Assembly (NCBI GenBank): GCA_905182035.1
Contig: CAJIZL010000029.1
Coordinates: forward strand, 1 to 64,000
DNA from: Oceanospirillaceae bacterium ASP10-02a
Lineage (GTDB): Bacteria; Pseudomonadota; Gammaproteobacteria; Pseudomonadales; Balneatricaceae
Direction: 5' to 3'
DNA: 64,000 nucleotides
The number at the start of each line of letters is the position of its first letter. The stretch's first letter is position 1. The notes below the pieces were generated by a model, which saw nothing but the letters and a program-made list of their open reading frames with translations, did not search any database and had not been told where the DNA came from. Below are positions 29,412 to 40,755 of the stretch, piece by piece. The position numbers and the translations under genes are program-made.

Positions 29412-29508
29412 CTTTAGGCACTTGGTGATAAAATGATTGTCGTTATTACATCAGCTAAGGCCAGTCATCTGGCTTTGGCAATTTAGTTTAATTTGGCTCT
29501 AGTTAAAA

Positions 29509-30963
29509 ATGGCTCAAGTGATTTGGCAACAATGTTTGGCGTGTCTTCAGGATGAACTGCCTAGTCAGCAATTTAATACTTGGATTCGACCCCTGAAGGT
29601 TAATGAGTCGGGCAGAGTCATTCAATTGTTGGCACCCAATCGGTTTGTGCAAGACTGGGTTAGAGATAAGTACTTTTCTAGAATACGTGAATTGGTTGCA
29701 GATTACGCCTCAGATACGACTCAAAATGTGGAGTTGGTGGTGGACCCTTCTGGTGGCTCTACAAAAAGAGTAGCTAATCACCTTAGTGAACGGTCCCCAA
29801 CTACTCCTCCTTCTGCTTTTGCACCCAATGCTGCTACGGCTACGCCTGCCATACCAAGGCAAGCAAGTGCGATTATACAACCTCAGTTTGGTGAGGAGCC
29901 TGCGCGACAGCGTGTGGTTCAGGTTGAAGGGTCAGTGCGGCATCAGAGCTATTTGAATCGTGCGTTTACTTTTTCAAGCTTTGTTCAAGGTAAGTCTAAT
30001 CAGTTGGCCTTAGCGGCAGCTAAACAAGTGGCAGAAAACCCTGGTAGTTCTTATAACCCACTGTTTCTATACGGTGGAGTAGGTTTAGGTAAAACTCACT
30101 TAATGCATGCGGTTGGAGCGGCTCTAATAGAACGCAACCCTAATGCAAAAGTGGTCTATCTGCATTCAGAGCGCTTTGTAGCCGATATGGTTAAGGCCTT
30201 GCAGCTCAACGCTATTAATGAATTTAAACGGTTTTATCGCTCAGTTGATGCCTTGTTGATAGATGATATACAATTCTTTGCCGGCAAAGAGCGCTCACAA
30301 GAAGAGTTTTTTCATACCTTTAACGCCCTATTGGAGAGTGGTCAGCAGATGATTTTAACCTGTGATCGTTACCCTAAAGAGATAGCGGGGTTAGAAGATC
30401 GTTTGAAATCTCGCTTTGGTTGGGGTTTAACTGTAGCAGTAGAGCCTCCTGAGCTAGAAACGCGGGTGGCCATTTTGATGAAGAAAGCCGCTGAAGGAAA
30501 TATTGCTTTGCCCGAAGACGCAGCATTTTTCCTTGCAAAAAAGATTCGTTCCAACGTACGCGAATTAGAGGGCGCCCTCAAACGGGTGGTTGCAAACTCT
30601 CATTTTACTGGTGAGGCCATTACTACACCCTTTATACAAGAGTCACTGCGTGACCTGTTGGCGCTTCAGGATAGAAAGGTCAGTATAGATAACATTCAGA
30701 AAACTGTGGCAAGCTACTATAAGATTAAAATTGCTGATATCTTGTCGAAGCGTCGCTCACGGTCAGTGGCTCGACCACGCCAGTTGGCCATGGCGTTGTC
30801 GAAAGAGCTGACCAATCATAGCTTGCCCGAAATTGGCGATGCATTTGGTGGGCGAGACCATACAACAGTTTTGCACGCGTGCCGCAAAATAAAAGAATTA
30901 CGCGAAGCAGATCGTGACATTCACGATGATTATGATAACTTATATCGCTCATTAACTGTCTAA
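29509..30963 (+). CDS. dnaA: Chromosomal replication initiator protein DnaA
   Basis: DnaA binds oriC boxes and opens the duplex. Domain I is at residues 1-80 ([20 protein letters not shown]). A Pro/Ala-rich linker follows (about 90-140). The AAA+ domain has Walker [18 protein letters not shown] with GGVGLGKT at 189-196, Walker [14 protein letters not shown] and the Box VII-type [10 protein letters not shown]. Domain IV ends with the signature [20 protein letters not shown]. Its 484 residues are normal. It heads the dnaA-dnaN-recF-gyrB cluster. Confidence 0.98.
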   Translation: MAQVIWQQCLACLQDELPSQQFNTWIRPLKVNESGRVIQLLAPNRFVQDWVRDKYFSRIRELVADYASDTTQNVELVVDPSGGSTKRVANHLSERSPTTPPSAFAPNAATATPAIPRQASAIIQPQFGEEPARQRVVQVEGSVRHQSYLNRAFTFSSFVQGKSNQLALAAAKQVAENPGSSYNPLFLYGGVGLGKTHLMHAVGAALIERNPNAKVVYLHSERFVADMVKALQLNAINEFKRFYRSVDALLIDDIQFFAGKERSQEEFFHTFNALLESGQQMILTCDRYPKEIAGLEDRLKSRFGWGLTVAVEPPELETRVAILMKKAAEGNIALPEDAAFFLAKKIRSNVRELEGALKRVVANSHFTGEAITTPFIQESLRDLLALQDRKVSIDNIQKTVASYYKIKIADILSKRRSRSVARPRQLAMALSKELTNHSLPEIGDAFGGRDHTTVLHACRKIKELREADRDIHDDYDNLYRSLTV

Positions 30964-31005
30964 GCCGATAGTTCACGGAGCAAAAACCGTTAACAGGATT
31001 GTAGT

Positions 31006-32109
31006 ATGAAATTTACCATCAGCCGAGAAGCCTTTTTAAAGCCCTTAGTGTTAGTTGCAGGTGTTGTTGAGAGGCGCCAAACCCTACCTGTGTTGGCCAA
31101 TATATTGGTCGTGGTGGAGGGTGATCAACTTACGCTTACAGGCACTGACTTGGAAGTAGAGTTAGTGGGCCGGGTGAGTTTAGATCAGGCAGGTGAGGAT
31201 GGTGGGGTGACGATTCCGGCACGTAAGTTGATGGACATATGCAAATCATTACCTGATCACGCCATGATTGAAGTTTCCCAAAACGAAGAACAATGTTTGG
31301 TGCGCTCCGCGCGCAGTAAATTTAAGTTATCCACATTGCCTGCGACAGACTTTCCCAACGTCGAAGATAGCCCTGAGTCGTTCGAATTTGAGGTGCCTCA
31401 AATGGCCCTTAAACAACTTGTGGATCAAACCGGTTTTGCCATGGCGCAGCAAGATGTGCGCTATTATCTAAACGGTATGTTGTTTGAGATTAAAGATAGT
31501 CAGTTGCGCACAGTGGCCACCGATGGCCACCGCTTGGCAACCAGTTTTATGCCGGTTGGTTTACCTGACGAAGCTGGACAGCAGTTGATCGTGCCTCGTA
31601 AGGGTGTGCTGGAATTGGCGCGCTTAATGACGGAAGAAGATGCCACCGTTCGCTTGGTAATTGGCGCCAGCCACATTCGCGCATTTACCAATGATTTTAT
31701 TTTCACCTCCAAACTAGTTGATGGCAAGTTTCCAGATTATGAGCGCGTATTGCCACGTAATGGCGACAAGATTGTGCTTGTTGATCGCTTAGCTATGCGC
31801 GGAGTGTTAAGCCGTGCAGCTATATTATCTAATGAAAAGTACCGTGGCGTGCGCATGACTGTAAGTGATACGAACTTGCAAGTTGTCGCTAATAACCCAG
31901 AGCAGGAAGAAGCTGAAGAAAGTCTGATGGTAGATTATCAAGGTGCTCAAATTGAAATTGGTTTTAACGTTGGATATGTCCTTGATGTGCTTAATGTACT
32001 ACATAGTGATCAGGTTAAAATTACTTTGAGTGATTCTAATTCTAGTGCGTTGTTGGCGGACGGTGGTAATGGTGCGGCCCAATACGTCATCATGCCTATG
32101 CGTCTGTAA
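31006..32109 (+). CDS. dnaN: DNA polymerase III beta subunit (sliding clamp)
   Basis: The clamp tethers polymerase to DNA. It opens MKFTISREAFLKPLVLVAGV, contains TLPATDFPNVEDS and the VATDGHRLA segment, and ends in the conserved YVIMPMRL, part of the peptide-binding pocket. Its 367 residues compare with 366 in E. coli. It starts 42 bases after dnaA. A perfect DnaA box lies inside it at 31327-31335. Confidence 0.98.
   Translation: MKFTISREAFLKPLVLVAGVVERRQTLPVLANILVVVEGDQLTLTGTDLEVELVGRVSLDQAGEDGGVTIPARKLMDICKSLPDHAMIEVSQNEEQCLVRSARSKFKLSTLPATDFPNVEDSPESFEFEVPQMALKQLVDQTGFAMAQQDVRYYLNGMLFEIKDSQLRTVATDGHRLATSFMPVGLPDEAGQQLIVPRKGVLELARLMTEEDATVRLVIGASHIRAFTNDFIFTSKLVDGKFPDYERVLPRNGDKIVLVDRLAMRGVLSRAAILSNEKYRGVRMTVSDTNLQVVANNPEQEEAEESLMVDYQGAQIEIGFNVGYVLDVLNVLHSDQVKITLSDSNSSALLADGGNGAAQYVIMPMRL
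31327..31335 (+). promoter_or_regulatory. DnaA box inside dnaN
   Basis: A perfect TTATCCACA on the plus strand overlaps the codons for KLSTLPATD. It may be chance within coding sequence, but it adds to the cluster of boxes between dnaA and recF. Confidence 0.5.
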
Positions 32110-32164
32110 CAGAGCTTGAAATCCAACCTGTTTTTCAATCACTGGCCAAGCTGGTGAATGTAGT

Positions 32165-32196
32165 TTATACACATCTTGTGAAAGGTGTTATCCACA
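32165..32196 (+). promoter_or_regulatory. Two DnaA boxes in the recF leader
   Basis: TTATACACA (32165-32173) and the perfect TTATCCACA (32188-32196) lie in tandem in the 100-base gap between dnaN and recF, the second 13 bases before the recF start codon. Their 23-base centre spacing puts them on nearly the same helical face. They could let DnaA regulate recF-gyrB or act as a DnaA-titrating spot; this is inferred. Confidence 0.65.
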
Positions 32197-32209
32197 GGCG
32201 CTATGGCTA

Positions 32210-33298
32210 ATGTCTGTACAGCAACTAAGTATTCAGCGGTTGCGCAACCTGCATCATGTTGACCTTCAATTTGATGGGGGTATCAATCTACTTTATGGGC
32301 TTAATGCCAGCGGCAAAACTAGTATCTTAGAATCGATACACATGCTTGCTTTAGGCCGCTCTTTCCGTAGTCTAAAATTGGCCTCTGTCATTGCTCAAGG
32401 GCACACTGATTGCCTGTTGTTTGCCAAGATAAAAAATCCACAGGGAGTTACTGACTCTTTGGGTATGAATCGCCGTTTGGATGGTGATCATAATGTGCGT
32501 CTCAATGGTGAAAACCTGTCGTCTGTCGCTGAACTTGCTAGCCTATTACCTATTCAACTGATTGACCCTAATAGTGCGCGCTTGATCGAGGCGGGACCAA
32601 GTGTTCGTAGGCAGTATTTGGACTGGGGAGTGTATCATCACAACCCAATCTTTTTTGGCCTGTGGAAACAGGCTCAGAGGCTGCTAAAACAACGTAATAG
32701 CGCCCTGAAATGTGGTACAATGAGCGCCGATGTAAGGGCTAGTTTTGACCCAGGTTTGGTAGAGGTTGCCGAGCAGTTAAATGGCCTCAGAGAGGCCTAT
32801 TTGAAGCTCCTTGAGCCAGTATTCTTCGAGTTGCTGTCTGGTTTGGTGAATTTGCCTGATTTAAAGCTTGGGTATTATTCGGGCTGGTCTGCTAATCGTA
32901 ATTATGCAGACATACTTGAAGAAGCCTTGGAACGTGATTTACGGCTCGGTTATACCCAGAAAGGGCCTCAACGTGCAGACGTTAAGTTAACCTTGCATGG
33001 CGTAAATGCTGTTGAGCGCCTATCTCGTGGCCAACAAAAGTTAGTTGTCGTTGCGCTTAAGTTAGCCCAAGGAAAATTGTTAAGTGAGGCTGAGGGTCGT
33101 AAGTGTGTTTTTTTAGTTGATGACTTAGCGGCTGAGTTGGACTGGTCCCACAGGCGAGAGATATGCCGGCAGTTAGTGAATTTAGATACACAGGTATTTG
33201 TCACTAGTGTTGGACCCGATGAGCTAACTGATTGTTGGCCAGAAGAAGCGCAAATTAAAATGTTTCACGTGAAACACGGGCAAGTAAGCCAGGAATAA
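32210..33298 (+). CDS. recF: DNA replication and repair protein RecF
   Basis: RecF is an SMC-like ATPase that helps load RecA at gaps. The P-loop YGLNASGKTSILES lies at residues 29-42, the ABC signature-like LSRGQQKLVVVALKLAQG in the C-terminal half, and Walker B VFLVDDLAAELD after it. Its 362 residues match the family (E. coli 357). The coding end contains a perfect parS site that encodes MFHVKH. It lies 100 bases after dnaN and 54 before gyrB. Confidence 0.97.
   Translation: MSVQQLSIQRLRNLHHVDLQFDGGINLLYGLNASGKTSILESIHMLALGRSFRSLKLASVIAQGHTDCLLFAKIKNPQGVTDSLGMNRRLDGDHNVRLNGENLSSVAELASLLPIQLIDPNSARLIEAGPSVRRQYLDWGVYHHNPIFFGLWKQAQRLLKQRNSALKCGTMSADVRASFDPGLVEVAEQLNGLREAYLKLLEPVFFELLSGLVNLPDLKLGYYSGWSANRNYADILEEALERDLRLGYTQKGPQRADVKLTLHGVNAVERLSRGQQKLVVVALKLAQGKLLSEAEGRKCVFLVDDLAAELDWSHRREICRQLVNLDTQVFVTSVGPDELTDCWPEEAQIKMFHVKHGQVSQE
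33261..33276. promoter_or_regulatory. parS: parS centromere site inside the 3' end of recF
   Basis: TGTTTCACGTGAAACA is a perfect 16-bp palindrome identical to the parS consensus used by ParB proteins of Pseudomonas and Bacillus. It is read in frame as part of recF (residues MFHVKH near the C-terminus). Together with the second copy it is the expected ParB loading site. Confidence 0.93.
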
Positions 33299-33349
33299 AT
33301 ATCCATTTAGGATTGGCTGCCACTATTTAAGAAAATGACTTCGGAGTAA

Positions 33350-35770
<2,421 letters not shown>

Positions 35771-35793
35771 CTCTGGCGTTTAGAAGCTACTAT

Positions 35794-35834
35794 AGCCAAT
35801 AAACAGGCCTCCAAACGGAGGCTTTTTATTGGCT
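35794..35834. terminator. Bidirectional terminator between gyrB and glyS
   Basis: The core stem GCCTCC (35807-35812) / GGAGGC (35817-35822) with loop AAAC is followed by TTTTT. An outer repeat AGCCAATAAA (35794-35803) / TTTATTGGCT (35825-35834) extends the fold. It sits 24 bases past the gyrB stop and faces the convergent glyS, though a parS site lies between it and glyS. Confidence 0.85.
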
Positions 35835-35878
35835 GTAGAAAGTGACTAGCGGTGTTGTATGGGAAAAATTAACAATAA

Positions 35879-35894
35879 TGTTTCACGTGAAACA
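35879..35894. promoter_or_regulatory. parS: parS centromere site downstream of gyrB
   Basis: A second perfect TGTTTCACGTGAAACA lies in the gap between gyrB and glyS, 17 bases past the glyS stop and 2.6 kb from the recF copy. No other perfect copy was noticed in the window. Confidence 0.93.
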
Positions 35895-35911
35895 CTCTAA
35901 AAAATCAAATT

Positions 35912-37963
35912 CTAATGGGCCAACAAACTAATGTCAGCCACACGACCAAGCTCAGTTTGAAGTTCTGACAGCAATGCCAAACGGTTGTTCTTAAGGGCAT
36001 CATCATCAGTCATTACCATGATGTCTGAGAAGAATTGATCAAGTGGGCCTGCCAGCTGAGCAAGTGCTTGTAGCGCATCATGGTAGTTGCCATGAGTTAT
36101 AACAGCCAAGTTGCTTTGTTTAATTTTTTCCAACGAGTCAGCTAATGTGATCTCGGCAGCCTCTAACAACAATGCTGCATCAAACGAGGAATCACCATTA
36201 CCATTTTTGCTAAGGATGTTACTAACACGTTTATTACTCGCGATAAGAGCTGGCGCTGCGTCAAGCTTCAAGAACTGACTTACAGCTTGAACACGGCGAT
36301 CAAAGTCTAATGGTGAATTAGATTTGTTCTCCATGACGGCTAAATAAATATCAACTGAAACTTTCTGATCCTCATAGTAGGCCCGTAGACGATCGAATAT
36401 AAAGTTCAATAACTGTGGTTGAACTTTTGCTAAGGGTGATGGTAAATCTTCATGCAAAGCATAAGAGGCCTGAAGCAACGCAGCAAGATCAAGTTCCAAA
36501 TCTTGTTCAATAATAATGCGTAATAAACCAACGGTAGCCCGTCTTAAGGCATACGGGTCCTTACTACCCGTAGGCGGTTGACCAATACCAAACAGCCCTA
36601 CCAAGGTATCTAACCTATCAGCAATAGCAACAGCGCTAGCAATAGAGGATTGTGGCAAACAATCGCCGGCAAACTTAGGCCAGTAGTGCTGCTCTAGGGC
36701 GGCTGCAACCGTAACATCCTCACCATCGCTGAGAGCGTAAACGTGGCCCATTAGGCCCTGTAAGTCACTAAACTCAAGCACCATATCGGTATTAAGGTCA
36801 GCCTTAGATAGGGCGCCTGCACGAGCTGCCAGAGCACTGTCTGCGCCAATTAGGCGAGCAATACGGCTAGCCAATTGAGAAACCCGTCGGGTCTTGTCAA
36901 GCACGGTGCCTAGTTCTGCTTGAAACACCACTTTTCCCAAAGCTTCGTTACGGCTCTCTAATGTGGTTTTCTTATCAGTTTCAAAAAAGAACACAGCGTC
37001 GGCAAGCCGTGGACGAATAACACGTTCATTACCCGCAATAACGCGGTTAGCATCCTTGCTAATAATGTTGCTGACGGTAAGAAACAGGGGCAAAATATCA
37101 CCCTTGTCATCTACAAAATGGAAATATTTCTGATGTTCTTTCATGGAAGAAATTAAAGCCTGGGCAGGCACTTTCAAAAATGCCTCATCAAAGCGACCGG
37201 TTAAACACACCGGCCATTCGACTAGCCCAGTCACTTCGTCGAGTAATTTTTCATCGATTACAGCTGTAGCATTGAGAGCTTTAGCCTGCTCCGATATTTG
37301 TGTACGGATCATGGTTTTACGTTCATCAAAGCTAACAACAACATGACCTTGGTTGCGCAACTGTTGTGCATAACTCGAAGGTGAATCAATGGTGATCTGG
37401 CCTTGGCTATGAAAACGATGCCCACGACTAGAGTGGCTATTACTCAAATCAAACAACTGGGTATCCACGAGTTCATTGCCTAAGGAGAGGATGAACCACT
37501 GTACCGGACGCACAAATTCATTACGTGATGCACCCCAGCGCATACGCTTGGCTATAGGTAGGTTAGCTAAGGCGACGTCGATTACATCTGCCAAAAGATC
37601 AAGCGTTTTGGAACCCTTAATTTGGCACTCAAATTGGTAATATTGACCTTTTTCTGTATCAACAATAGCCAAATCGTCTAACGTAACTTTGCAGGAACGA
37701 GCAAAACCTTCAACTGCTTTTTCTGGCGCTTTAACAGAAGGGCCGCGACGGCTTTCGTGACGGTCAGCCTGCTGCACTTCTAAGGCCTCAATGATCACGG
37801 CTAATCTGCGTGGCGTAGCGTAAGGTATGACTTGGCCATGTTCCAAACCAAGCTCTTTTAACTGGCCTGTAATGCTGGATTCTAATGCCCTAGACAAGGC
37901 CATTAAAGATTTTGGAGGCAGCTCTTCAGTACCTAACTCAAACAAAAAATCGGCTTGGCTCAT
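35912..37963 (-). CDS. glyS: Glycyl-tRNA synthetase beta subunit
   Basis: The beta chain of the tetrameric bacterial GlyRS recognises tRNA. It opens [20 protein letters not shown] and contains [26 protein letters not shown]-type segment [19 protein letters not shown] and [16 protein letters not shown], all family hallmarks. Its 683 residues compare with 689 in E. coli. It overlaps the glyQ stop by four bases, indicating translational coupling. Confidence 0.97.
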   Translation of the reverse strand: MSQADFLFELGTEELPPKSLMALSRALESSITGQLKELGLEHGQVIPYATPRRLAVIIEALEVQQADRHESRRGPSVKAPEKAVEGFARSCKVTLDDLAIVDTEKGQYYQFECQIKGSKTLDLLADVIDVALANLPIAKRMRWGASRNEFVRPVQWFILSLGNELVDTQLFDLSNSHSSRGHRFHSQGQITIDSPSSYAQQLRNQGHVVVSFDERKTMIRTQISEQAKALNATAVIDEKLLDEVTGLVEWPVCLTGRFDEAFLKVPAQALISSMKEHQKYFHFVDDKGDILPLFLTVSNIISKDANRVIAGNERVIRPRLADAVFFFETDKKTTLESRNEALGKVVFQAELGTVLDKTRRVSQLASRIARLIGADSALAARAGALSKADLNTDMVLEFSDLQGLMGHVYALSDGEDVTVAAALEQHYWPKFAGDCLPQSSIASAVAIADRLDTLVGLFGIGQPPTGSKDPYALRRATVGLLRIIIEQDLELDLAALLQASYALHEDLPSPLAKVQPQLLNFIFDRLRAYYEDQKVSVDIYLAVMENKSNSPLDFDRRVQAVSQFLKLDAAPALIASNKRVSNILSKNGNGDSSFDAALLLEAAEITLADSLEKIKQSNLAVITHGNYHDALQALAQLAGPLDQFFSDIMVMTDDDALKNNRLALLSELQTELGRVADISLLAH

Positions 37964-38919
37964 GAGCTTTGCTCCTCGTGCCGCAATAACTCGTCTTTCA
38001 AGTCCTGGCTAGCAAGGGGAAAACCAAGTGCTTTGCGGGCGGCATAATATTCCAATGCAACTTGGCGGGCGAGGGCGCGAACCCTTAGAATATAACGCTG
38101 CCTCTCTGTGACTGAGATGGCATGGCGTGCGTCAAGCAAGTTGAATACATGGGATGCCTTAAGGACAAATTCGTAAGCGGGTAAGGGCAGTTTAGCGTCA
38201 ACCATACGGACACATTCAACCTCGTAATGGTCAAAGTTACTAAACAGTGTATCTACTTGCGCGTGTTCGAAGTTGTAGGTCGACATTTCTACTTCCTGCT
38301 GATGGAATATGTCGCCATAACTCACAGTAGTGCCATCAGCAGCGCGGCTCCACACGAGATCATACACGCTATCAACGTTTTGTAGGTACATGGCGATACG
38401 CTCAAGACCGATAGTAATCTCACCCATCACCGGGAAGCACTCAAGACCACCTGCTTGTTGGAAATAGGTAAATTGGGACACCTCCATACCGTTAAGCCAG
38501 ATTTCCCAGCCTAAGCCCCATGCGCCCAGTGTTGGAGATTCCCAGTTGTCTTCAACAAAACGTACATCATGTACCTGGGTATCAATACCCAGGTGATCTA
38601 GGCATTGTAAGTACAATTCTTGAAAATTTGTTGGTGATGGCTTAATGACTACCTGAAACTGGAAATAATGTTGTAACCGGTTAGGATTCTCACCATAGCG
38701 GCCATCTGTAGGGCGGCGGCTGGGCTGAACGTATGCCGCGCGCCAGCTTTCAGGGCCAATGGCCTTAAGAAAAGTCGCAGGATGAAAGGTGCCAGCCCCG
38801 ACTTCCATATCGAGTGGCTGCATGATGTTGCAGCCTTGAGCAGACCAGTATTGTTGCAAGGCAAAAATGAGTCCTTGAAAAGTACTGGTATCGGTTGTTT
38901 TATCCACGACTAAATCCAC
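37960..38919 (-). CDS. glyQ: Glycyl-tRNA synthetase alpha subunit
   Basis: The alpha chain holds the class II catalytic core. It has [60 protein letters not shown] (motif 2 region) and [13 protein letters not shown]. Its 319 residues are close to the usual 303-315. It is first in the glyQ-glyS unit and divergent from the acyltransferase gene 191 bases away. Confidence 0.97.
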   Translation of the reverse strand: MDLVVDKTTDTSTFQGLIFALQQYWSAQGCNIMQPLDMEVGAGTFHPATFLKAIGPESWRAAYVQPSRRPTDGRYGENPNRLQHYFQFQVVIKPSPTNFQELYLQCLDHLGIDTQVHDVRFVEDNWESPTLGAWGLGWEIWLNGMEVSQFTYFQQAGGLECFPVMGEITIGLERIAMYLQNVDSVYDLVWSRAADGTTVSYGDIFHQQEVEMSTYNFEHAQVDTLFSNFDHYEVECVRMVDAKLPLPAYEFVLKASHVFNLLDARHAISVTERQRYILRVRALARQVALEYYAARKALGFPLASQDLKDELLRHEEQSS

Positions 38920-39110
38920 GCATTAAGTAAAAGAAAGAGTTGCTTCAGCACAACGCCAAGAGCAAGATTTAAGCCCCATATTATACACTAGCAGTACGCG
39001 GCTGGCATGTACCTAAAAGCACGCTAGTCCCTCGTTTATAGGCCATTTACGAGGTATCATTACCTAACTGAGCCAAACTTAGGCCTTAAGAAAGAATCTT
39101 TGACCACTTT

Positions 39111-40013
39111 ATGTCTGAAAAAATGAAATCCAGCCTCGCTGTGGGCCTATTACGAATATTAGGAAAGCTACCCCTGTGGTGGCTGCATAGTATATCTAAG
39201 GTAATATTAGCTCTCATGGTGGTGTTGCCGAATCAAAACCTCAAACAGACTCGGCTAAACATCCGGCGCTGTTGTCCAAGCCTCACCAGTCAGCAACAAG
39301 GAAAATTAGTACGCCAAAGTTTGCTACATACTATATACGCCGCACTTGAGATGGGTATCAATTGGACACAGCCTAGTCAGCGCGGTTTAGATAGTATCAA
39401 GGCGGTGCAAGGGTCAGCATGTCTTAGCCAAGCCCAAAGCAAAGGAGGTGTGGTGCTATTAACGCCTCATTTGGGTAACTGGGAACTGTTTGCTAATTGG
39501 GCTGCGCATGAAGCCAAGGTCACAGCCCTGTATAAACCTGCTAAATTGCCTGGCCTTGATAAACTGATACATCAAGCAAGAAGCAACGCAGGCATGAAAC
39601 TGGCACCAGCATCGGCGAAAGGCGTAATGCTGCTTAAACGAGCATTATTAAAAGGTGAAGTTAATCTGATATTGCCAGACCAAGAACCGCCGCCAGCAGC
39701 TGGTACAATTAGCCAATGGTTTGGCCAGCCAGCTTATACCATGACATTAGCAGCGCAGTTGGCTAACACTAAAAACACACGCATTATTCTAGGTTTTGCG
39801 CGGCGTTTGGATGCCAGCGAAGGGTTCGTTATTGAGCTAGAAGACATTACTGACCGGTGTGTGGCGGATAATTGTAGCGATGACAATACTGAAGTGCTGA
39901 CAGCCAAGGTACAAGCAATCAATACATCAATAGAAAGGTTGGTCCAAAGCGCTCCAGAACAATACCAATGGGAATACCGACGTTTCAAAAATACTTTAGA
40001 GCGGACTAGCTAA
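39111..40013 (+). CDS. Lysophospholipid/lipid A acyltransferase (LpxL/HtrB family)
   Basis: This family transfers secondary acyl chains to Kdo-lipid A at the inner membrane. The catalytic dyad motif H(X)4E appears in LLTPHLGNWELFANWAA. The tail YQWEYRRFKN matches the conserved QYxWxxxRFK box. An N-terminal hydrophobic stretch (about residues 22-40) anchors it. Its 300 residues are normal. In Pseudomonas an htrB-like gene holds the same place next to glyQ. Which acyl chain it adds is unknown, so no symbol is given. Confidence 0.88.
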   Translation: MSEKMKSSLAVGLLRILGKLPLWWLHSISKVILALMVVLPNQNLKQTRLNIRRCCPSLTSQQQGKLVRQSLLHTIYAALEMGINWTQPSQRGLDSIKAVQGSACLSQAQSKGGVVLLTPHLGNWELFANWAAHEAKVTALYKPAKLPGLDKLIHQARSNAGMKLAPASAKGVMLLKRALLKGEVNLILPDQEPPPAAGTISQWFGQPAYTMTLAAQLANTKNTRIILGFARRLDASEGFVIELEDITDRCVADNCSDDNTEVLTAKVQAINTSIERLVQSAPEQYQWEYRRFKNTLERTS

Positions 40014-40108
40014 AAATAAATCGCACCGTTAGTGCATTTTAGACAACAGCAGGAGTAAAACTGACAGCCAGTTAACCAAGATCATGTGTTTGCTAGTTTG
40101 ATGGTTGC

Positions 40109-40693
40109 TCAGACAGTTAAGGGCTTGCGGGCTATCAACAAGGCTTTGCCGGCTAATGGGTGATCTAGGTGGGCCAGCTCTTGTTCGTCGAGATAGACCA
40201 GAGGCTCTAGCTCATTAAACAATTCTAACAGCTCGCCTCTTGCCAACAAAAAAGCTGGGCGCCGAGGCTTACTAAGGGCTTCACCTGCTATGTGAGTAAC
40301 TTGATTAAACGTCTGATAGACTAACATACCACCTGGATTGAGGTGCGATATAATCTGTGGACAAAGTGTGCGACTAAGAAATGCTGTTACACAAATAAGG
40401 TCAAACATCTGGTTTGGCCATGGCGTATCTGTAAGATCTATACACCGTTGATTTACCTCAACTTTTTGCATGCCACAATGGTGCAGCATTTGCTTAAGTC
40501 CAGCTGTAGAATAGTCCCACCCATGCATCGTAAGCCCATGATTTGTAAGGAATATAGCGTTTTGTCCTAAACCGCACGCTAAGTCTAAACCGGAGCCAGT
40601 GTTGGGAAATAAATGGGTGTAATTTTGCAGGCCATAACTGACGCAAGGTAACTCAGAGGTTAAAGAATAACGTTGGTTCCAGCACTCTGGCAT
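40109..40693 (-). CDS. Class I SAM-dependent methyltransferase
   Basis: The 194-residue protein has motif I GLDLACGLGQNAIFLTNHG (about residues 34-52), an acidic residue in GWDYS after the second strand, and FDLICVTAFLSRTL followed by LNPGGMLVYQTFN. This resembles TehB/UbiE-like small-molecule methyltransferases. The substrate is unknown. It stands alone between the convergent acyltransferase and the trkAH unit. The gap upstream holds a perfect DnaA box at 40707. Confidence 0.82.
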   Translation of the reverse strand: MPECWNQRYSLTSELPCVSYGLQNYTHLFPNTGSGLDLACGLGQNAIFLTNHGLTMHGWDYSTAGLKQMLHHCGMQKVEVNQRCIDLTDTPWPNQMFDLICVTAFLSRTLCPQIISHLNPGGMLVYQTFNQVTHIAGEALSKPRRPAFLLARGELLELFNELEPLVYLDEQELAHLDHPLAGKALLIARKPLTV

Positions 40694-40706
40694 AGCAAAT
40701 AATTCC

Positions 40707-40715
40707 TGTGGATAA
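40707..40715 (-). promoter_or_regulatory. Isolated DnaA box upstream of the methyltransferase gene
   Basis: TGTGGATAA matches the DnaA box exactly and lies 14 bases before the methyltransferase start codon, between it and trkH. A single 9-mer may occur by chance. Confidence 0.4.
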
Positions 40716-40755
40716 GTCTGTGAATAGGTTCAGAAAAACTAGCTAATAGAACAAC

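Noticed and set aside
29215-29508. rpmH-dnaA gap as the main replication origin
   Set aside because: It is the usual Pseudomonas place, but only one DnaA box is visible and the space is filled by two divergent promoters. The mnmG-side cluster is much richer.
40022-40044. Possible terminator after the acyltransferase gene (GCAC-loop-GTGC then ATTTT)
   Set aside because: The stem is only four pairs and the T-run is short, so I do not list it as a terminator.
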